Shown here one piece after another: positions 8,392-17,870 of a stretch of DNA of 39,416 bases. The notes beneath the pieces are model-generated. The model had not been told where the DNA came from. It made no database searches and worked only from the letters and a program-made list of their open reading frames with translations. Each line of letters begins with the position of its first letter. Position 1 is the stretch's first letter. The position numbers and the translations under genes were made by a program. Where the stretch lies: positions 1-39,416 of the forward strand of contig DATDGG010000266.1 of the NCBI GenBank assembly GCA_036522235.1, written 5' to 3'. Origin of the DNA: VAZQ01 sp036522235. GTDB taxonomy: Bacteria > Pseudomonadota > Alphaproteobacteria > Rhizobiales > Xanthobacteraceae.

Positions 8392-9582
8392 ATGTCTATT
8401 CAAGACGCTCCCCTCGAGCCCGGCCGGGCGGCGCCAGCCGCGCCCGGCAAGGCGCCGGCGCCCGCGGGCAATCCGATTGCGGCGGCGGGCGGGCTTTTGA
8501 CCATCGACCTCGCCGCCGTCGAGGCCAATTGGCGGGCGCTTTCGAGCCGCACCGTGCCGATCGAGTGCGCCGCCGTGGTCAAGGCGGACGCCTATGGTTG
8601 CGGGCTTGAAGCCGTCACCACCAAGCTCGCCAAAGCCGGCTGCAGGACCTTCTTCGTGGCCGACCTCGCCGAGGGCCGCCGGGTGCGGGCGATCACGCAG
8701 GATGCCGTGGTGTACGTGCTCAACGGACTGCTGCCGCATACCGCGCAGGCCTTTGCGGATGCGCAGCTGCGCCCGGTTATCAACGGCCCGGCCGAGCTCG
8801 CCGAATGGGACGCTTACATCGCCGCCACCAATTGGCGCGGCGGCGCGGCGCTGCATGTCGATACCGGCATGAACCGGCTCGGCCTGAGCCCGGACGAAGC
8901 GGTGGCGGTCGCCTCGCGGGCGCAGCTCGAGAATCACGGCTTTACGCTCCTGATGAGCCATCTCGCCTGCGCCGAGACGCCGAGCCACCCGATGAACGAT
9001 CGGCAAATCCGGATGTTTCGCGAGCTGCGCATTTTGTTTCGCGGCATCTCCTCCTCGCTCGCCAATTCGTCGGGGATTTTTCTCGGCGGCGGCGCGGTCC
9101 ATTGCGATCTGGTCCGCCCCGGCGTCGCGCTCTACGGCGGCAACCCGACGCCAGGCCAGACGAACCCGATGCGCGCGGTGGTCGAGTTGAAGGGCCGGAT
9201 CGTGCAGGTGCGCGAGGTCAAGCGCGGCGATACGGTGGGCTACGGCGCGACCTTCACGGCGCAACGCCCCGCGCGCGTCGCCATCGTGGCGGTCGGCTAT
9301 GCGGACGGATTTTTGCGCTCGGCCGCCGCCGACCGCAACAAGGGCGCGGCGCAAGTGATCGTGGCCGGCAAGCGCTGTCCCCTCGCCGGCCGCGTGTCCA
9401 TGGATCTGATCAGCGTCGATGTGACCGACATTGCCGACGGCCGCGCGCGCCGCGGCGACTTCGTCACGCTGATCGGCGGCGACCTCGGCGTCGACGAGCT
9501 CGCCGCCGCGCTCGGCACCATGAGCTACGAGGTGCTGGCGCGCATGGGCAATCGCTTTCACCGGGTCTACAAGGGGGCGTAA
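8392..9582 (+). CDS. alr: Alanine racemase
   Basis: A 396-residue PLP enzyme that makes D-alanine for peptidoglycan. The PLP lysine is Lys64 in AVVKADAYGCG; the second catalytic base is Tyr284 in VGYGATF; RPGVALYG and GRVSMDLISVDVT are also conserved. The first ~30 residues are Pro/Ala-rich and not part of the fold. The open frame extends into dnaB, but ATG 8392 lies after the dnaB stop and is the sensible start. It precedes radA by 14 bp. Confidence 0.95.
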   Translation: MSIQDAPLEPGRAAPAAPGKAPAPAGNPIAAAGGLLTIDLAAVEANWRALSSRTVPIECAAVVKADAYGCGLEAVTTKLAKAGCRTFFVADLAEGRRVRAITQDAVVYVLNGLLPHTAQAFADAQLRPVINGPAELAEWDAYIAATNWRGGAALHVDTGMNRLGLSPDEAVAVASRAQLENHGFTLLMSHLACAETPSHPMNDRQIRMFRELRILFRGISSSLANSSGIFLGGGAVHCDLVRPGVALYGGNPTPGQTNPMRAVVELKGRIVQVREVKRGDTVGYGATFTAQRPARVAIVAVGYADGFLRSAAADRNKGAAQVIVAGKRCPLAGRVSMDLISVDVTDIADGRARRGDFVTLIGGDLGVDELAAALGTMSYEVLARMGNRFHRVYKGA

Positions 9583-9596
9583 GCGCCTGCTGGCCG

Positions 9597-11030
9597 ATGG
9601 CCCGTCGCGAGCCGACCTTCATCTGCCAGAATTGCGGCGCCGCCTATGGGCGCTGGCAGGGCAAGTGCGACGCCTGCGGCGAGTGGAACACCATCGCGGA
9701 AGAAGGGACGGCCACGGCGCGGCCGGCGCTGCCCGGGCGGGCGCCGCGCAAGGGCCGCAAGTTCGCGCTCGAGCCTTTGACCGGCGAAACCCATGACGCG
9801 CCGCGGCTCGCCTCTGGTCTCGCCGAGTTCGATCGCGTCACCGGCGGCGGCCTGGTGCGCGGATCGGTGCTGTTGCTGGGTGGCGATCCGGGCATCGGAA
9901 AGTCGACCTTGCTGCTCGAGGTCGCGGCCGCGCTCGCGCGTTCCGGCCATCGCGCGGTCTATATATCCGGCGAGGAGGCGGTGGCGCAGGTGCGGCTGCG
10001 CGCCGAACGGCTGAAGCTCACCGACGCGCAGATCGAGCTCGCCGCCGAGACCGCGGTCGAGGACATCGTGGCGACCCTCTCCGATCGCGATACGCCGCGC
10101 CTGGTCGTCATCGACTCGATCCAGACCATGTGGACCGACTCGGTCGAGTCCGCGCCCGGCACGGTGACGCAGGTGCGCGGGGCCGCCCAGGCGCTCATCC
10201 GCTTCGCCAAGCGTTCGGGCGCGGCCGTGATCCTGGTCGGGCACGTCACCAAGGACGGTCAGATCGCCGGCCCGCGCGTGGTCGAGCATATGGTCGACGC
10301 GGTGCTCTCCTTCGAGGGCGAAGGCTCGCATCAGTTCCGCATCCTGCGCGCGGTGAAGAACCGCTTCGGCCCCACCGACGAGATCGGCGTGTTCGAGATG
10401 ACCGGCCTCGGCCTGCAGGAGATCGCCAACCCCTCCGAGCTGTTCCTCTCCGAACGCGATCTCGGCAGCCCCGGCACCGCGGTCTTCGCCGGCATCGAGG
10501 GCTCGCGGCCGCTCTTGGTGGAAATCCAGGCGCTGGTCGCCCCGACCGCGCTCGGCACGCCGCGCCGCGCGGTGGTCGGCTGGGATCCGAGCCGGCTGGC
10601 GATGGTGCTGGCGGTGCTCGAAGCCCATTGCGGCATTCGCCTGTCCGGTCACGACGTCTATCTCAATGTCGCGGGCGGACTGCGCATCCAGGAGCCGGCC
10701 GCCGACTTGGCCGCCGCCGCTGCGCTGGTCTCCTCGCTCGCCAACGCACCGCTGCCCCCCGATGCGGTCTATTTCGGGGAAGTGTCGCTCTCCGGCGCGG
10801 TGCGCCCGGTCGCGCAGGCGGCGGCGCGGCTCAAGGAGGCCGCCAAGCTCGGCTTCGCCCGCGCCGTCATCCCGCAGGGCGCGGCGGGGGACGGCGGCGG
10901 CGAGCTTGGTCTCGCGCTGTCGGGGGTCCAAAGCCTGTCCGAGCTCGCTGCCGACATTGCGGTGCTGGGCAAGCCGGCGCTGGACAAGCCTTCCCCGCGC
11001 AGCGATCGCCGCGCGCCGCGCGAGGCTTGA
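9597..11030 (+). CDS. radA: DNA repair protein RadA
   Basis: A 477-residue RecA-related ATPase that drives branch migration in recombination. The N-terminal zinc finger has Cys10, Cys13, Cys24 and Cys27. Walker A GGDPGIGKST lies at about 95-104, the RadA-specific KNRFG motif near residue 254, and a C-terminal Lon-like domain follows with GEVSLSGAVRPV. The ATG at 9597 starts the zinc finger directly. It probably belongs to one transcription unit with alr. Confidence 0.96.
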   Translation: MARREPTFICQNCGAAYGRWQGKCDACGEWNTIAEEGTATARPALPGRAPRKGRKFALEPLTGETHDAPRLASGLAEFDRVTGGGLVRGSVLLLGGDPGIGKSTLLLEVAAALARSGHRAVYISGEEAVAQVRLRAERLKLTDAQIELAAETAVEDIVATLSDRDTPRLVVIDSIQTMWTDSVESAPGTVTQVRGAAQALIRFAKRSGAAVILVGHVTKDGQIAGPRVVEHMVDAVLSFEGEGSHQFRILRAVKNRFGPTDEIGVFEMTGLGLQEIANPSELFLSERDLGSPGTAVFAGIEGSRPLLVEIQALVAPTALGTPRRAVVGWDPSRLAMVLAVLEAHCGIRLSGHDVYLNVAGGLRIQEPAADLAAAAALVSSLANAPLPPDAVYFGEVSLSGAVRPVAQAAARLKEAAKLGFARAVIPQGAAGDGGGELGLALSGVQSLSELAADIAVLGKPALDKPSPRSDRRAPREA

Positions 11031-11049
11031 ACTGGTGAGCCTCGGCTCA

Positions 11050-11286
11050 TCATGACGCCAAGCTTGCCGGCGCCACTTCTTCGATCACGAAACGATACTG
11101 GCGCCCGCGCTCGCGCGCCCACCAGCAGTCATGTTGCGCGTCATAGCCGTAGGCGCCGGCGCAGCGCGAGGCGTCGAACTCCGCCAGCGCCATGGCGTCT
11201 TCAAAGAGCTCGTAGAGCGGCTGCAGCGGACGGCGCGCGACCACGCCGCCGTCACGGCCAAGCTCCAGGCGAACGATCTGAAACAT
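11050..11286 (-). CDS. Small conserved-looking hypothetical protein
   Basis: A 78-residue protein starting MFQIVRLELGRDGGVVARRP and ending in a Trp/Tyr/Arg-rich stretch (DCWWARERGRQYRFVIEE). It looks like a compact soluble alpha/beta domain, with no signal peptide or membrane segment. I do not recognise a named family. I chose the ATG at 11284-11286 because the 24 residues before it look non-native. It is convergent with radA, 19 bp apart. Confidence 0.6.
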   Translation of the reverse strand: MFQIVRLELGRDGGVVARRPLQPLYELFEDAMALAEFDASRCAGAYGYDAQHDCWWARERGRQYRFVIEEVAPASLAS

Positions 11287-11543
11287 GCGGGGCCGCCTTT
11301 GATTCGCGTCGATTGCCCGCACGCTAATCCGATCTCTGTAGCAGGAATTTGACAGCACCGCGGTCGCGCGGCGGCGAACGGGCGTCGATCAAAGTCGCTC
11401 CGGCACTGTAATCGATCGGAAACCCTATTTGCGGCGAATAACAGCGCGGGCGCCTGGCAAAAACACATCGTCAAGGATGCGGCCTTAAGGATCGCGAAGA
11501 GACGGGCCTCCGCGCCCGCGTTGCCAAGCTAAGGATACGCGCC

Positions 11544-11756
11544 ATGATGTACCGAGCTGCCGCCGACCTCGCCGGAACCGCTTACGCGGACAACCGCCCG
11601 AAGGTCTTTCTTCCCCATCTTGTCTGCAGCTGGACGCTCGATCCCGCCTCGCAGCGCCTGTCGTGCGCCTGGGCGGCGCCGGTCCAAGGCTGGGACGTGA
11701 CGTTTTCGCGGATCGCATCGACCCGCCTGAGCCCGCGAACCGCGTTTGCGAAATAG
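11544..11756 (+). CDS. Possible small protein, 70 residues
   Basis: The frame begins with two adjacent ATG codons preceded by AAGGA about 9 bases upstream. The product contains LVCSWTLDPASQRLSCAWA, which resembles short Cys/Trp proteins I recall from this order, with two Cys-x-Trp-like pairs that might bind metal. Function unknown. Its isolated position in a gene-poor stretch and its short length keep confidence low. Confidence 0.4.
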   Translation: MMYRAAADLAGTAYADNRPKVFLPHLVCSWTLDPASQRLSCAWAAPVQGWDVTFSRIASTRLSPRTAFAK

Positions 11757-12149
11757 GCAAGCCTGCCGGCGATCAAGCTTTGCGCGGCCTGCATGCCGCC
11801 GGCCGGACCGCGGATTATTTTTCCGCCACGATCATCGACATTCCTGCGGGTGCGGATCGTCCTTCGACCGACCTGGCTGCCGCCCATCTGGTTGATTCTC
11901 TTCCGTCGGGCGCGGCTCGCCGGCGGCCTGACGCTGCGGTGCGGGCGTGGCTTCGGGGCCGAGGACCTCGGCGATCCAGTGAACCAGGGATTTGCGGGGC
12001 GGTTTTCTCACATATGGCAGCAAAGCATGGCAAATCTATCGACCGCATGACAGTTGCATAATGCCACCGACGTCGACACGGTTGCTTTCGCGCGCTTGCT
12101 TTCACACCCGCCGACCCGCAATCGGGCGACTGCAATCACGCCGCTGCGC
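11757..12149. other. Gene-poor stretch
   Basis: I find no convincing gene here. Open frames exist on both strands because of high GC, but their translations are Arg/Pro-rich and lack family features. It may hold the 3' end of a transcript and decayed sequence between 11756 and the GGDEF-EAL gene. Confidence 0.45.
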
Positions 12150-12187
12150 TCAAGCCACTGCACTCAAGCCACTGCACTCAAGCCACT
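12150..12187 (-). repeat. 14 bp tandem repeat across the GGDEF-EAL stop codon
   Basis: TCAAGCCACTGCAC occurs at 12150-12163 and 12164-12177, followed by a partial copy at 12178-12187, about 2.7 units. The stop codon of the EAL frame (TGA, 12178-12180) falls in the partial copy. Confidence 0.9.
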
Positions 12188-14657
12188 TGGGCGTGCTCGC
12201 ATTCAGCCGCCAGCAGCCCCATGATGTCGGCGGCCGGCCGCGGCGGGCTGAACAGAAAGCCTTGCGCCTCGGTGCAGCCCTCGGCCCGCAGGCGATCGCG
12301 CTGCTCGCGGGTCTCCACGCCCTCGGCGGTGGTCGAGATGCCGAGGCTGGCGCCAAGCCCCGCCACCGCGCGGATGATCGCCATGCAATCGGGGCGTTCG
12401 GCGAGATCGCGCACGAAGGAACGGTCGATCTTGATCTTGTCGAAGGGGAAGCTGCGCAGATAGCTCAGGCTCGAATAGCCGGTTCCGAAATCGTCCATCG
12501 AGATGCGCGCGCCGATCGCGCGCAGCTGATGCAGGATCGCCATATTGGCCTCGGTCTCGCCGAGCAGCACGGATTCGGTGATTTCGAGCTCCAGCCGATG
12601 CGACGGCAGGCCCGAATGGGCGAGCGCGCTCATGACCGCCTGGACCACGCCGCGGGTGCGAAACTGCGCGGGCGAGAGGTTGACTGCGATCTTGAGGTCG
12701 CCCGGCCAGCGCGCCGCTTCGGTGCAGGCCTGGCGCAGCACCCACTCGCCGAGCGGCCCGATCAGGCCGATTTCCTCGGCTAGCGCGATGAACTCGCCCG
12801 GCAGCACCATCCCGCGCTCGGGGTGATGCCAGCGCAGCAGGGCCTCGAAGCCGCTGATCCGGTTGGCCTGCAGATTGATCAGGGGCTGGTAGTACAACTC
12901 GAACTCGCCGTTGGCGAAGGCCTTGCGCAGATCGAGCTCGAGGACGCGCCGCGCCTGGATTCGGCGGTCCATCTCGGGTTCGAAGAAATGCGAAGTACCG
13001 CGCCCCTCGGCCTTGGCGCGGTAGAGCGCCATGTCGGCGTTGCGCAACAGCATGTCGGCCACGGCGCCGTCGCCGGGCGCCAGCGCGATCCCGATGCTCG
13101 CGCCGATGACGACCTCGTGGTGCTGAATGTCGTAATTGGCGCCGACCGCGGCGATCAGCTTGGCGGCGAGGTCGCCGGCCTCGCTCGGATTGGCGATATT
13201 CATCTGGATGACGGCGAATTCATCGCCGCCGAGCCGCGCGACCAGGTCGCCCTCGCGCAGATTGCCCTTGAGCCGCTCGGCGACGACGCGCAGAAGCTCA
13301 TCGCCGATTGGATGGCCGAGCGTGTCGTTGACGCTCTTGAAATGATCGAGATCGAGGCAGTGAACCGCCAGATTGCCGCCGCGGTGGGAAGCTGCGCCAG
13401 CGCCGCGTCGAGGCGCTCGTGGAACAGCACGCGATTGGGCAGGCCGGTCAAGGCATCATGCTGCGCCATATAGGCGATCCGCGCCTCGGCCTGCTTGCGC
13501 TCGGTCACGTCCAGGATAGCGACCAGGACCGCCTGGCGGCCGGCGAATGCGAGCCGGCGCGCATAGGTGATGACCTCGATCTCCTGACCGTCGGCCTTGA
13601 TATGGCGCCAGGTGCGGTCGGAATAGTAGCTGTTGCCGATCGCACGGGCGATCGAGCCATGCAGCTCGCGTTCGTCCTCGGGCCACAGGTCGGGCAGCGT
13701 CATGGCGGCGAAGCGCGCGCGCGAATAGCCGTAATGGGTGACGGCGGCGGCGTTCACCCCGGCAAAGCGCAGCGTGTCGGGATCGTAGAGCCACATCGGC
13801 ACCGGGTTGTCGTCGAACAGCAGCCGAAACGATTCCTCGCGGCGCTTGATCTCGGTGACGTCGGTGAGCGTCGCCGAGATCAGATCGCCGGCGGCCGCAA
13901 TGCTTATGCTGAGATGGATCTCGGTGTCCTCGATCGTCACCGGCAGCTCGAACTGCTGGTTCTGCGTGGTCTCCAGGACGGTGAACAGCTTCTCGAGCAT
14001 GGCGGGCGTGACCAGCCCATGCTTGTGCTCCGACAGATAGGACCATTGCGGATCGTCGGCGGGAGCGCCCAGCAGGCGCAGCGCCCGCGAATTGAACGCA
14101 ACGATCTGGAAATCGACCGGGCGGCCCTCGCCGTCACGCACCGCCGCGAGCGCCAGGATGCCCTCCTGGGTCGATCGAAACATCGTGTCGACGAGATTGA
14201 ACGGGGTCCCGATCTCGGAAATATGCGCCGCCAGCAAGGTCGATCCCCACCGGCACCAGAGCGGCAGGACCAGGAGCTCGAACGTCTCCACCATCCCGCC
14301 GCAGACGCGCCGGGCATGCTCGCATTCGGGCTGGCCGCTCTTGAGCGCGCGTTCGAGCGTCCCGGCGAGCGGGCCGGCAAATTCCTTGGGCAGCTGCACG
14401 ATCCGCCTGTGATCGGCGTCGGCGCCGAGCAAGCCGTGCAGGCGGCGCCCGCAGCGCAACACCTTGAAATCGTCCGCGGTGCGCCCCTCGACCACGAGCA
14501 GTCGATCGGCCAGACGTCCGAGACTGCCGAGGACGATGTCTTCATAGGGCGGCAGCGTCCTGCCGGGCGCAATCCCGGCTTGCCATTTGCGGCGAAAGAT
14601 TGCGGCCTCGATAGAGCACGCCCGTGGTTGTTCTGCTGATTTGAGTAACGCCGACAT
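12178..14657 (-). pseudogene. PAS-GGDEF-EAL cyclic-di-GMP protein, split by a frameshift
   Basis: Two overlapping reverse frames make one protein. The first (from ATG 14657) has an N-terminal region, two PAS-like domains (the second with DNPVPMWLYDPDTLRFAGVN) and the start of GGDEF (MAQHDALTGLPNR). Near 13395 the frame must shift by one base to continue as NLAVHCLDLDHFKSVNDTLG, ARLGGDEFAVIQ, then EAL (GFEALLRWHHPERG, DDFGTGYSSLSYLRSF). GGDEF and EAL active-site residues are intact, so an unbroken protein would be able to make or degrade c-di-GMP. The break could be real or a sequencing error; the rest of the gene shows no further decay, which suggests a recent or artefactual shift. It is soluble with no membrane segment. 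Confidence 0.85.
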
Positions 14658-14697
14658 GCGCGCCGCCCGCCCGACAAGCTTGTTTGTTGTCGGCGTT
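14647..14697 (-). promoter_or_regulatory. Two mutually exclusive hairpins at the start codon of the GGDEF-EAL gene
   Basis: AACGCCGACA (14647-14656) and TGTCGGCGTT (14688-14697) are a perfect 10 bp inverted repeat. In the minus-strand mRNA this pairs the ATG and next codons with upstream leader sequence. A second stem, CCGACAA (14671-14677) with TTGTCGG (14687-14693), uses the same leader arm and would free the start codon. This resembles an RNA switch or thermosensor; regulation is inferred. Confidence 0.45.
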
Positions 14698-14739
14698 ATA
14701 GGCGCCTTGCATTTAGGCGAGGTTAAAAGGGGCGCCGGC

Positions 14740-14763
14740 GTCACATGGTGACAGATTTGTGAC
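14740..14763. promoter_or_regulatory. GTCAC/GTGAC inverted and direct repeats
   Basis: GTCAC-ATG-GTGAC at 14740-14752 is a palindrome, followed by another GTGAC at 14759-14763. It lies in the 354 bp divergent region between the GGDEF-EAL gene and htpG. It could be an operator for either gene. I see no gene in this gap. Confidence 0.35.
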
Positions 14764-14956
14764 GGGCCTCGTAACGCCGCGCTAACGGTGCCGCGCTCAG
14801 CGCGTTAGCCTGGGTTGGCGCGGCCTTGCGGCCCATCAAACAAATCGGCTGACGCGATCCGCGCGTTCTGTCCGCGGCGCCCCGGGCTGGCAATCCCCCA
14901 GCCATCCATCCGGATGCGCGGACCGATCCAGGCCCAAAGACCCTGCGAGCAAAGAG

Positions 14957-14984
14957 CTTGCGTGAGAGCCGCTCGCCGCTATAT
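14957..14984 (+). promoter_or_regulatory. Candidate heat-shock-type promoter for htpG
   Basis: CTTGCG at 14957-14962 and CTATAT at 14979-14984 are separated by 16 bp. This is close to the alphaproteobacterial RpoH pattern (CTTGAA, then CCATNT). A transcript would start near 14991, about 20 nt before the htpG ATG. The same bases could also serve sigma-70. Confidence 0.4.
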
Positions 14985-15011
14985 CGGGAATGGTCATCAG
15001 CGAGCTGCGCC

Positions 15012-16919
15012 ATGGTCACTCAAGCCGAAGCTGTCGCCGAAACCCACACGTTCCAGGCCGAGGTCGCCCAGCTGCTGCACCTGATGGTGCATGCCGTCTA
15101 TTCGGAGACCGAGGTCTTCCTGCGCGAGCTCATCTCCAATGCATCGGACGCCTGCGACAAGCTGCGCTACGAGGCGATCGCCCAGCCGGACCTGCTCGCG
15201 AGCGGGGGAACGCTCGCCATCCGCATCACGCCCGATGCCGCGGCCGGCACGCTGACCATCGCCGATACCGGCATCGGCATGGACCGGCAGGAGCTGATCG
15301 ACGATCTCGGGACCGTCGCCCGCTCGGGTACGCGGGCGTTCATGAACCGCCTGGCGGAAGCCAAGGATGGGACCGGCCTGATCGGTCAGTTCGGCGTCGG
15401 GTTCTACGCGGCGTTCATGGTCGCGGACCGGATCGAGGTGATCAGCCGCCGTGCCGGCAGTCCGCAGGCGTGGGTCTGGCGCTCGGCGGGCGGCGCCGGC
15501 TTCGAGATCACCCCGGCAAGCGCAGCGGAAGCCGAGCGCGTGCCGCGCGGCACCGAGATCATTCTGCACCTGAAGGCAAACGCCAAGCGCTACCTCGAGT
15601 CATTCGAGATCGAGCGGATCGTGCGGAATTACTCCGACCATATCCTGTTCCCGATCGAGCTCGGCGGCGCCGAGGGCGCGCCGCGCCAGATCAATACCGC
15701 GAGCGCGGTCTGGCAGCGCCCGAAATCCGAGCTCAAGGGCGAGGATTACACCCAAGCCTATCGCGCCGTCGCAGGCGCGTTCGATGAGCCTGCGCTCACG
15801 CTCCATTACCGGGCGGAGGGGCGGCAATCCTACGCGGTGTTGCTGTTCGCGCCCGCAACCGAGCCGTTCGATCTGTTCGACCCGGCGCGCAAGGGGCACG
15901 TGAAGCTCTATGTGCGCCGCGTCTACATCACCGACGACGCGGGGCTGCTGCCGTCCTATCTGCGCTTCATGCGCGGCGTGGTCGACAGCGAGGACATGCC
16001 GCTCAACATCTCGCGTGAGATGCTGCAGAACAATCCGCAAGTCGCCCAGATCAGGAAGGCTCTGACTGGCCGGATCATGACCGAGCTCGAAGGTGTCGCC
16101 GCCAGGGATGCGGATGCCTTCGGCAAGATCTGGGCTGCCTTCGGCAAGGTTCTCAAGGAGGGCATCTACGAGGATCCAGAGCGGCGCGATCTGCTGCTGG
16201 CGCTGGCGCGCTTCACCACCACCGCGGCCGACAGCCCGCGCTCGCTCAAGCAATATGTTGCCGATCTCAAGGCGAACCAGACCGAGATCTATTACCTGGC
16301 GGGCGACAGCGCCGATCGGCTCAAGTCCAATCCGACGCTTGAAGCCGCCCGCGCGCGCGGCATCGAGGTGCTGCTGCTGACCGATCCGGTCGATGCGCTA
16401 TGGACCTCGATGCCGCTTGATTTCGAGGGCAAGCCCCTAAAGTCGCTCAGCAAGGGCGAGGTCGACTTCAGCCTGGTGCCGTTGCTGAAGGAGCCGGCCG
16501 CGCCCGCAAGCGACGCGGACGCGAAAGCGGATGCGGTCGATGATGCGACGGTGATCGCCGCGGTGAAGAACGCGCTTGGCGAGCGGGTGGCGGACGTGCG
16601 CGCCTCGCAGCGTCTCATCGACAGCCCGGTGTGCCTGGTGGCGGGGAGCCGCGGACCCGACCGCGAGCTCGAGCGGCTGCTCGCGCGCCACAAGGGCGCC
16701 CCCGGCGCCAAACCGATCCTCGAGCTCAACCTGCGCCATCCGCTGGTGAAGGCCATCGCGCACGCAAGGGCGCAGGCGCGCGACGACGACGTGGCCGACA
16801 TTTCGGCGCTGCTGCTCGACCAGGCGATGATTCTCGACGGCGAAGCACCCGCCGACCCGGCCGCATTCTCGGCACGGCTGAACCGGCTGGTGGTACGCGG
16901 GCTGCCCGCGGCCGGCTGA
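15012..16919 (+). CDS. htpG: Chaperone HtpG (Hsp90)
   Basis: A 635-residue ATP-dependent chaperone of the cytoplasm. The N-terminal ATPase has FLRELISNASDACDKLRY, ITPDAAAGTLTIADTGIGM and IGQFGVGFYAAFMVAD. The middle domain has LYVRRVYITDDAGLLPSYL and LNISREMLQNN; the C-terminal dimerisation domain ends near RLNRLVVRG. Length is normal for HtpG. I prefer ATG 15012 because the 18 residues encoded upstream in frame are not family-like. It appears monocistronic, divergent from the GGDEF-EAL gene. Confidence 0.96.
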   Translation: MVTQAEAVAETHTFQAEVAQLLHLMVHAVYSETEVFLRELISNASDACDKLRYEAIAQPDLLASGGTLAIRITPDAAAGTLTIADTGIGMDRQELIDDLGTVARSGTRAFMNRLAEAKDGTGLIGQFGVGFYAAFMVADRIEVISRRAGSPQAWVWRSAGGAGFEITPASAAEAERVPRGTEIILHLKANAKRYLESFEIERIVRNYSDHILFPIELGGAEGAPRQINTASAVWQRPKSELKGEDYTQAYRAVAGAFDEPALTLHYRAEGRQSYAVLLFAPATEPFDLFDPARKGHVKLYVRRVYITDDAGLLPSYLRFMRGVVDSEDMPLNISREMLQNNPQVAQIRKALTGRIMTELEGVAARDADAFGKIWAAFGKVLKEGIYEDPERRDLLLALARFTTTAADSPRSLKQYVADLKANQTEIYYLAGDSADRLKSNPTLEAARARGIEVLLLTDPVDALWTSMPLDFEGKPLKSLSKGEVDFSLVPLLKEPAAPASDADAKADAVDDATVIAAVKNALGERVADVRASQRLIDSPVCLVAGSRGPDRELERLLARHKGAPGAKPILELNLRHPLVKAIAHARAQARDDDVADISALLLDQAMILDGEAPADPAAFSARLNRLVVRGLPAAG

Positions 16920-16969
16920 CCTTTCGCTGCGGTGGTGGCGATTTGGGCCTCCAGCCGCCACCCCGGTCA

Positions 16970-16984
16970 TGTAACATTGTTACA
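16970..16984. promoter_or_regulatory. 15 bp palindrome upstream of the lectin-like pair
   Basis: TGTAACATTGTTACA is a perfect inverted repeat (6 bp arms, 3 bp centre) about 100 bp upstream of the first lectin-like gene. The form is typical of TetR- or GntR-type operators. No regulator gene is adjacent. Confidence 0.45.
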
Positions 16985-17086
16985 GGTTCTCGACGCCCCG
17001 CGGTGGGCTCGCCAGCCGGATCGCCGCCATGCTAGGCTTTGGGTCGAGACGTCGCCGTTCAAATTCAACAAACTGGGAGGACTACG

Positions 17087-17767
17087 ATGCATAGCTTGGT
17101 GCGTTTACCCATGCTCGCTTCAATGACGCTGCTCGCGCTCGGCGGAATCGCGCAGGCGCAGCAGCAGGCGCCACAGTCGCCGAACATGACCTTCTTCGTC
17201 ACCGGCGCCGGCCCCGGCAAGGGTGCCGATCTCGGCGGCCTCGAGGGCGCCGACGCGCTGTGCCAGAGGCTGGCCCAGGGCGCGGGCGCCGGCAGCAAGA
17301 CCTGGCACGCCTATTTGAGCACCAACACCAACCTCGCCGCTCCGGACAAGACGGTGAACGCCCGCGACCGGATCGGCAAGGGGCCGTGGCAGAACTTCAA
17401 GGGCGCGGTCGTCGCCACCAGCGTCGACGATCTGCACAGCAACAACAACAAGATCAGCATGGAGACCGGGCTCACGGAGCGCGGGAACAAGCTCCCCGGC
17501 GTCGGCTTCACGCCGAACTATCACGACATCATGACCGGCTCGCAACCGGACGGGCGGGCGTTTCCGGGCAACATGAACTTGACCTGCGCCAATTATACGA
17601 GCAGCGAGTTCGGCAAGGTCGAGGTCGGCCATGTCGATCGCACCGGCCTCGCCGACACCGCGCAGGCGCATTCCTGGAACTCTTCGCACCAGTCTCGCGA
17701 TTGCAGCCAACCCGGCCTGATCGCCACCGGAGGCAATGGCCTGCTCTACTGCTTCGCCGCGCAATAG
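17087..17767 (+). CDS. Secreted lectin/endostatin-fold-like protein, paralogue 1
   Basis: A 226-residue exported protein with a signal peptide (residues 1 to about 25, ending AQA). The mature part begins NMTFFVTGAGPGKGADLGGL and has a conserved pattern: ADALCQRLA, TWHAYLST, VNARDRIGKGPWQN, MNLTCANYTSS, HSWNSSHQS and a C-terminal GLLYCFAAQ. Four cysteines could form two disulfides. I recall related proteins annotated as lectin-like or DUF1554/endostatin-like; the ligand is unknown. GGGAGG lies 6 bases before ATG 17087. It is followed by a paralogue 103 bp downstream. Confidence 0.8.
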   Translation: MHSLVRLPMLASMTLLALGGIAQAQQQAPQSPNMTFFVTGAGPGKGADLGGLEGADALCQRLAQGAGAGSKTWHAYLSTNTNLAAPDKTVNARDRIGKGPWQNFKGAVVATSVDDLHSNNNKISMETGLTERGNKLPGVGFTPNYHDIMTGSQPDGRAFPGNMNLTCANYTSSEFGKVEVGHVDRTGLADTAQAHSWNSSHQSRDCSQPGLIATGGNGLLYCFAAQ

Positions 17768-17870
17768 CGCCCATCCCCCCAGCCCCATCAGGGCCGGGGT
17801 CAGCCAAACCGACGCGGGCCGCCGATCGGCGGCTCGCCGCAATCCAAATTCTCATGGGAGGACTCATCAA

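Noticed and set aside
11663..12061. Plus-strand open frame of 132 codons in the gene-poor stretch
   Set aside because: It overlaps the small 11544-11756 frame, is rich in Arg and Pro, and shows no family features.
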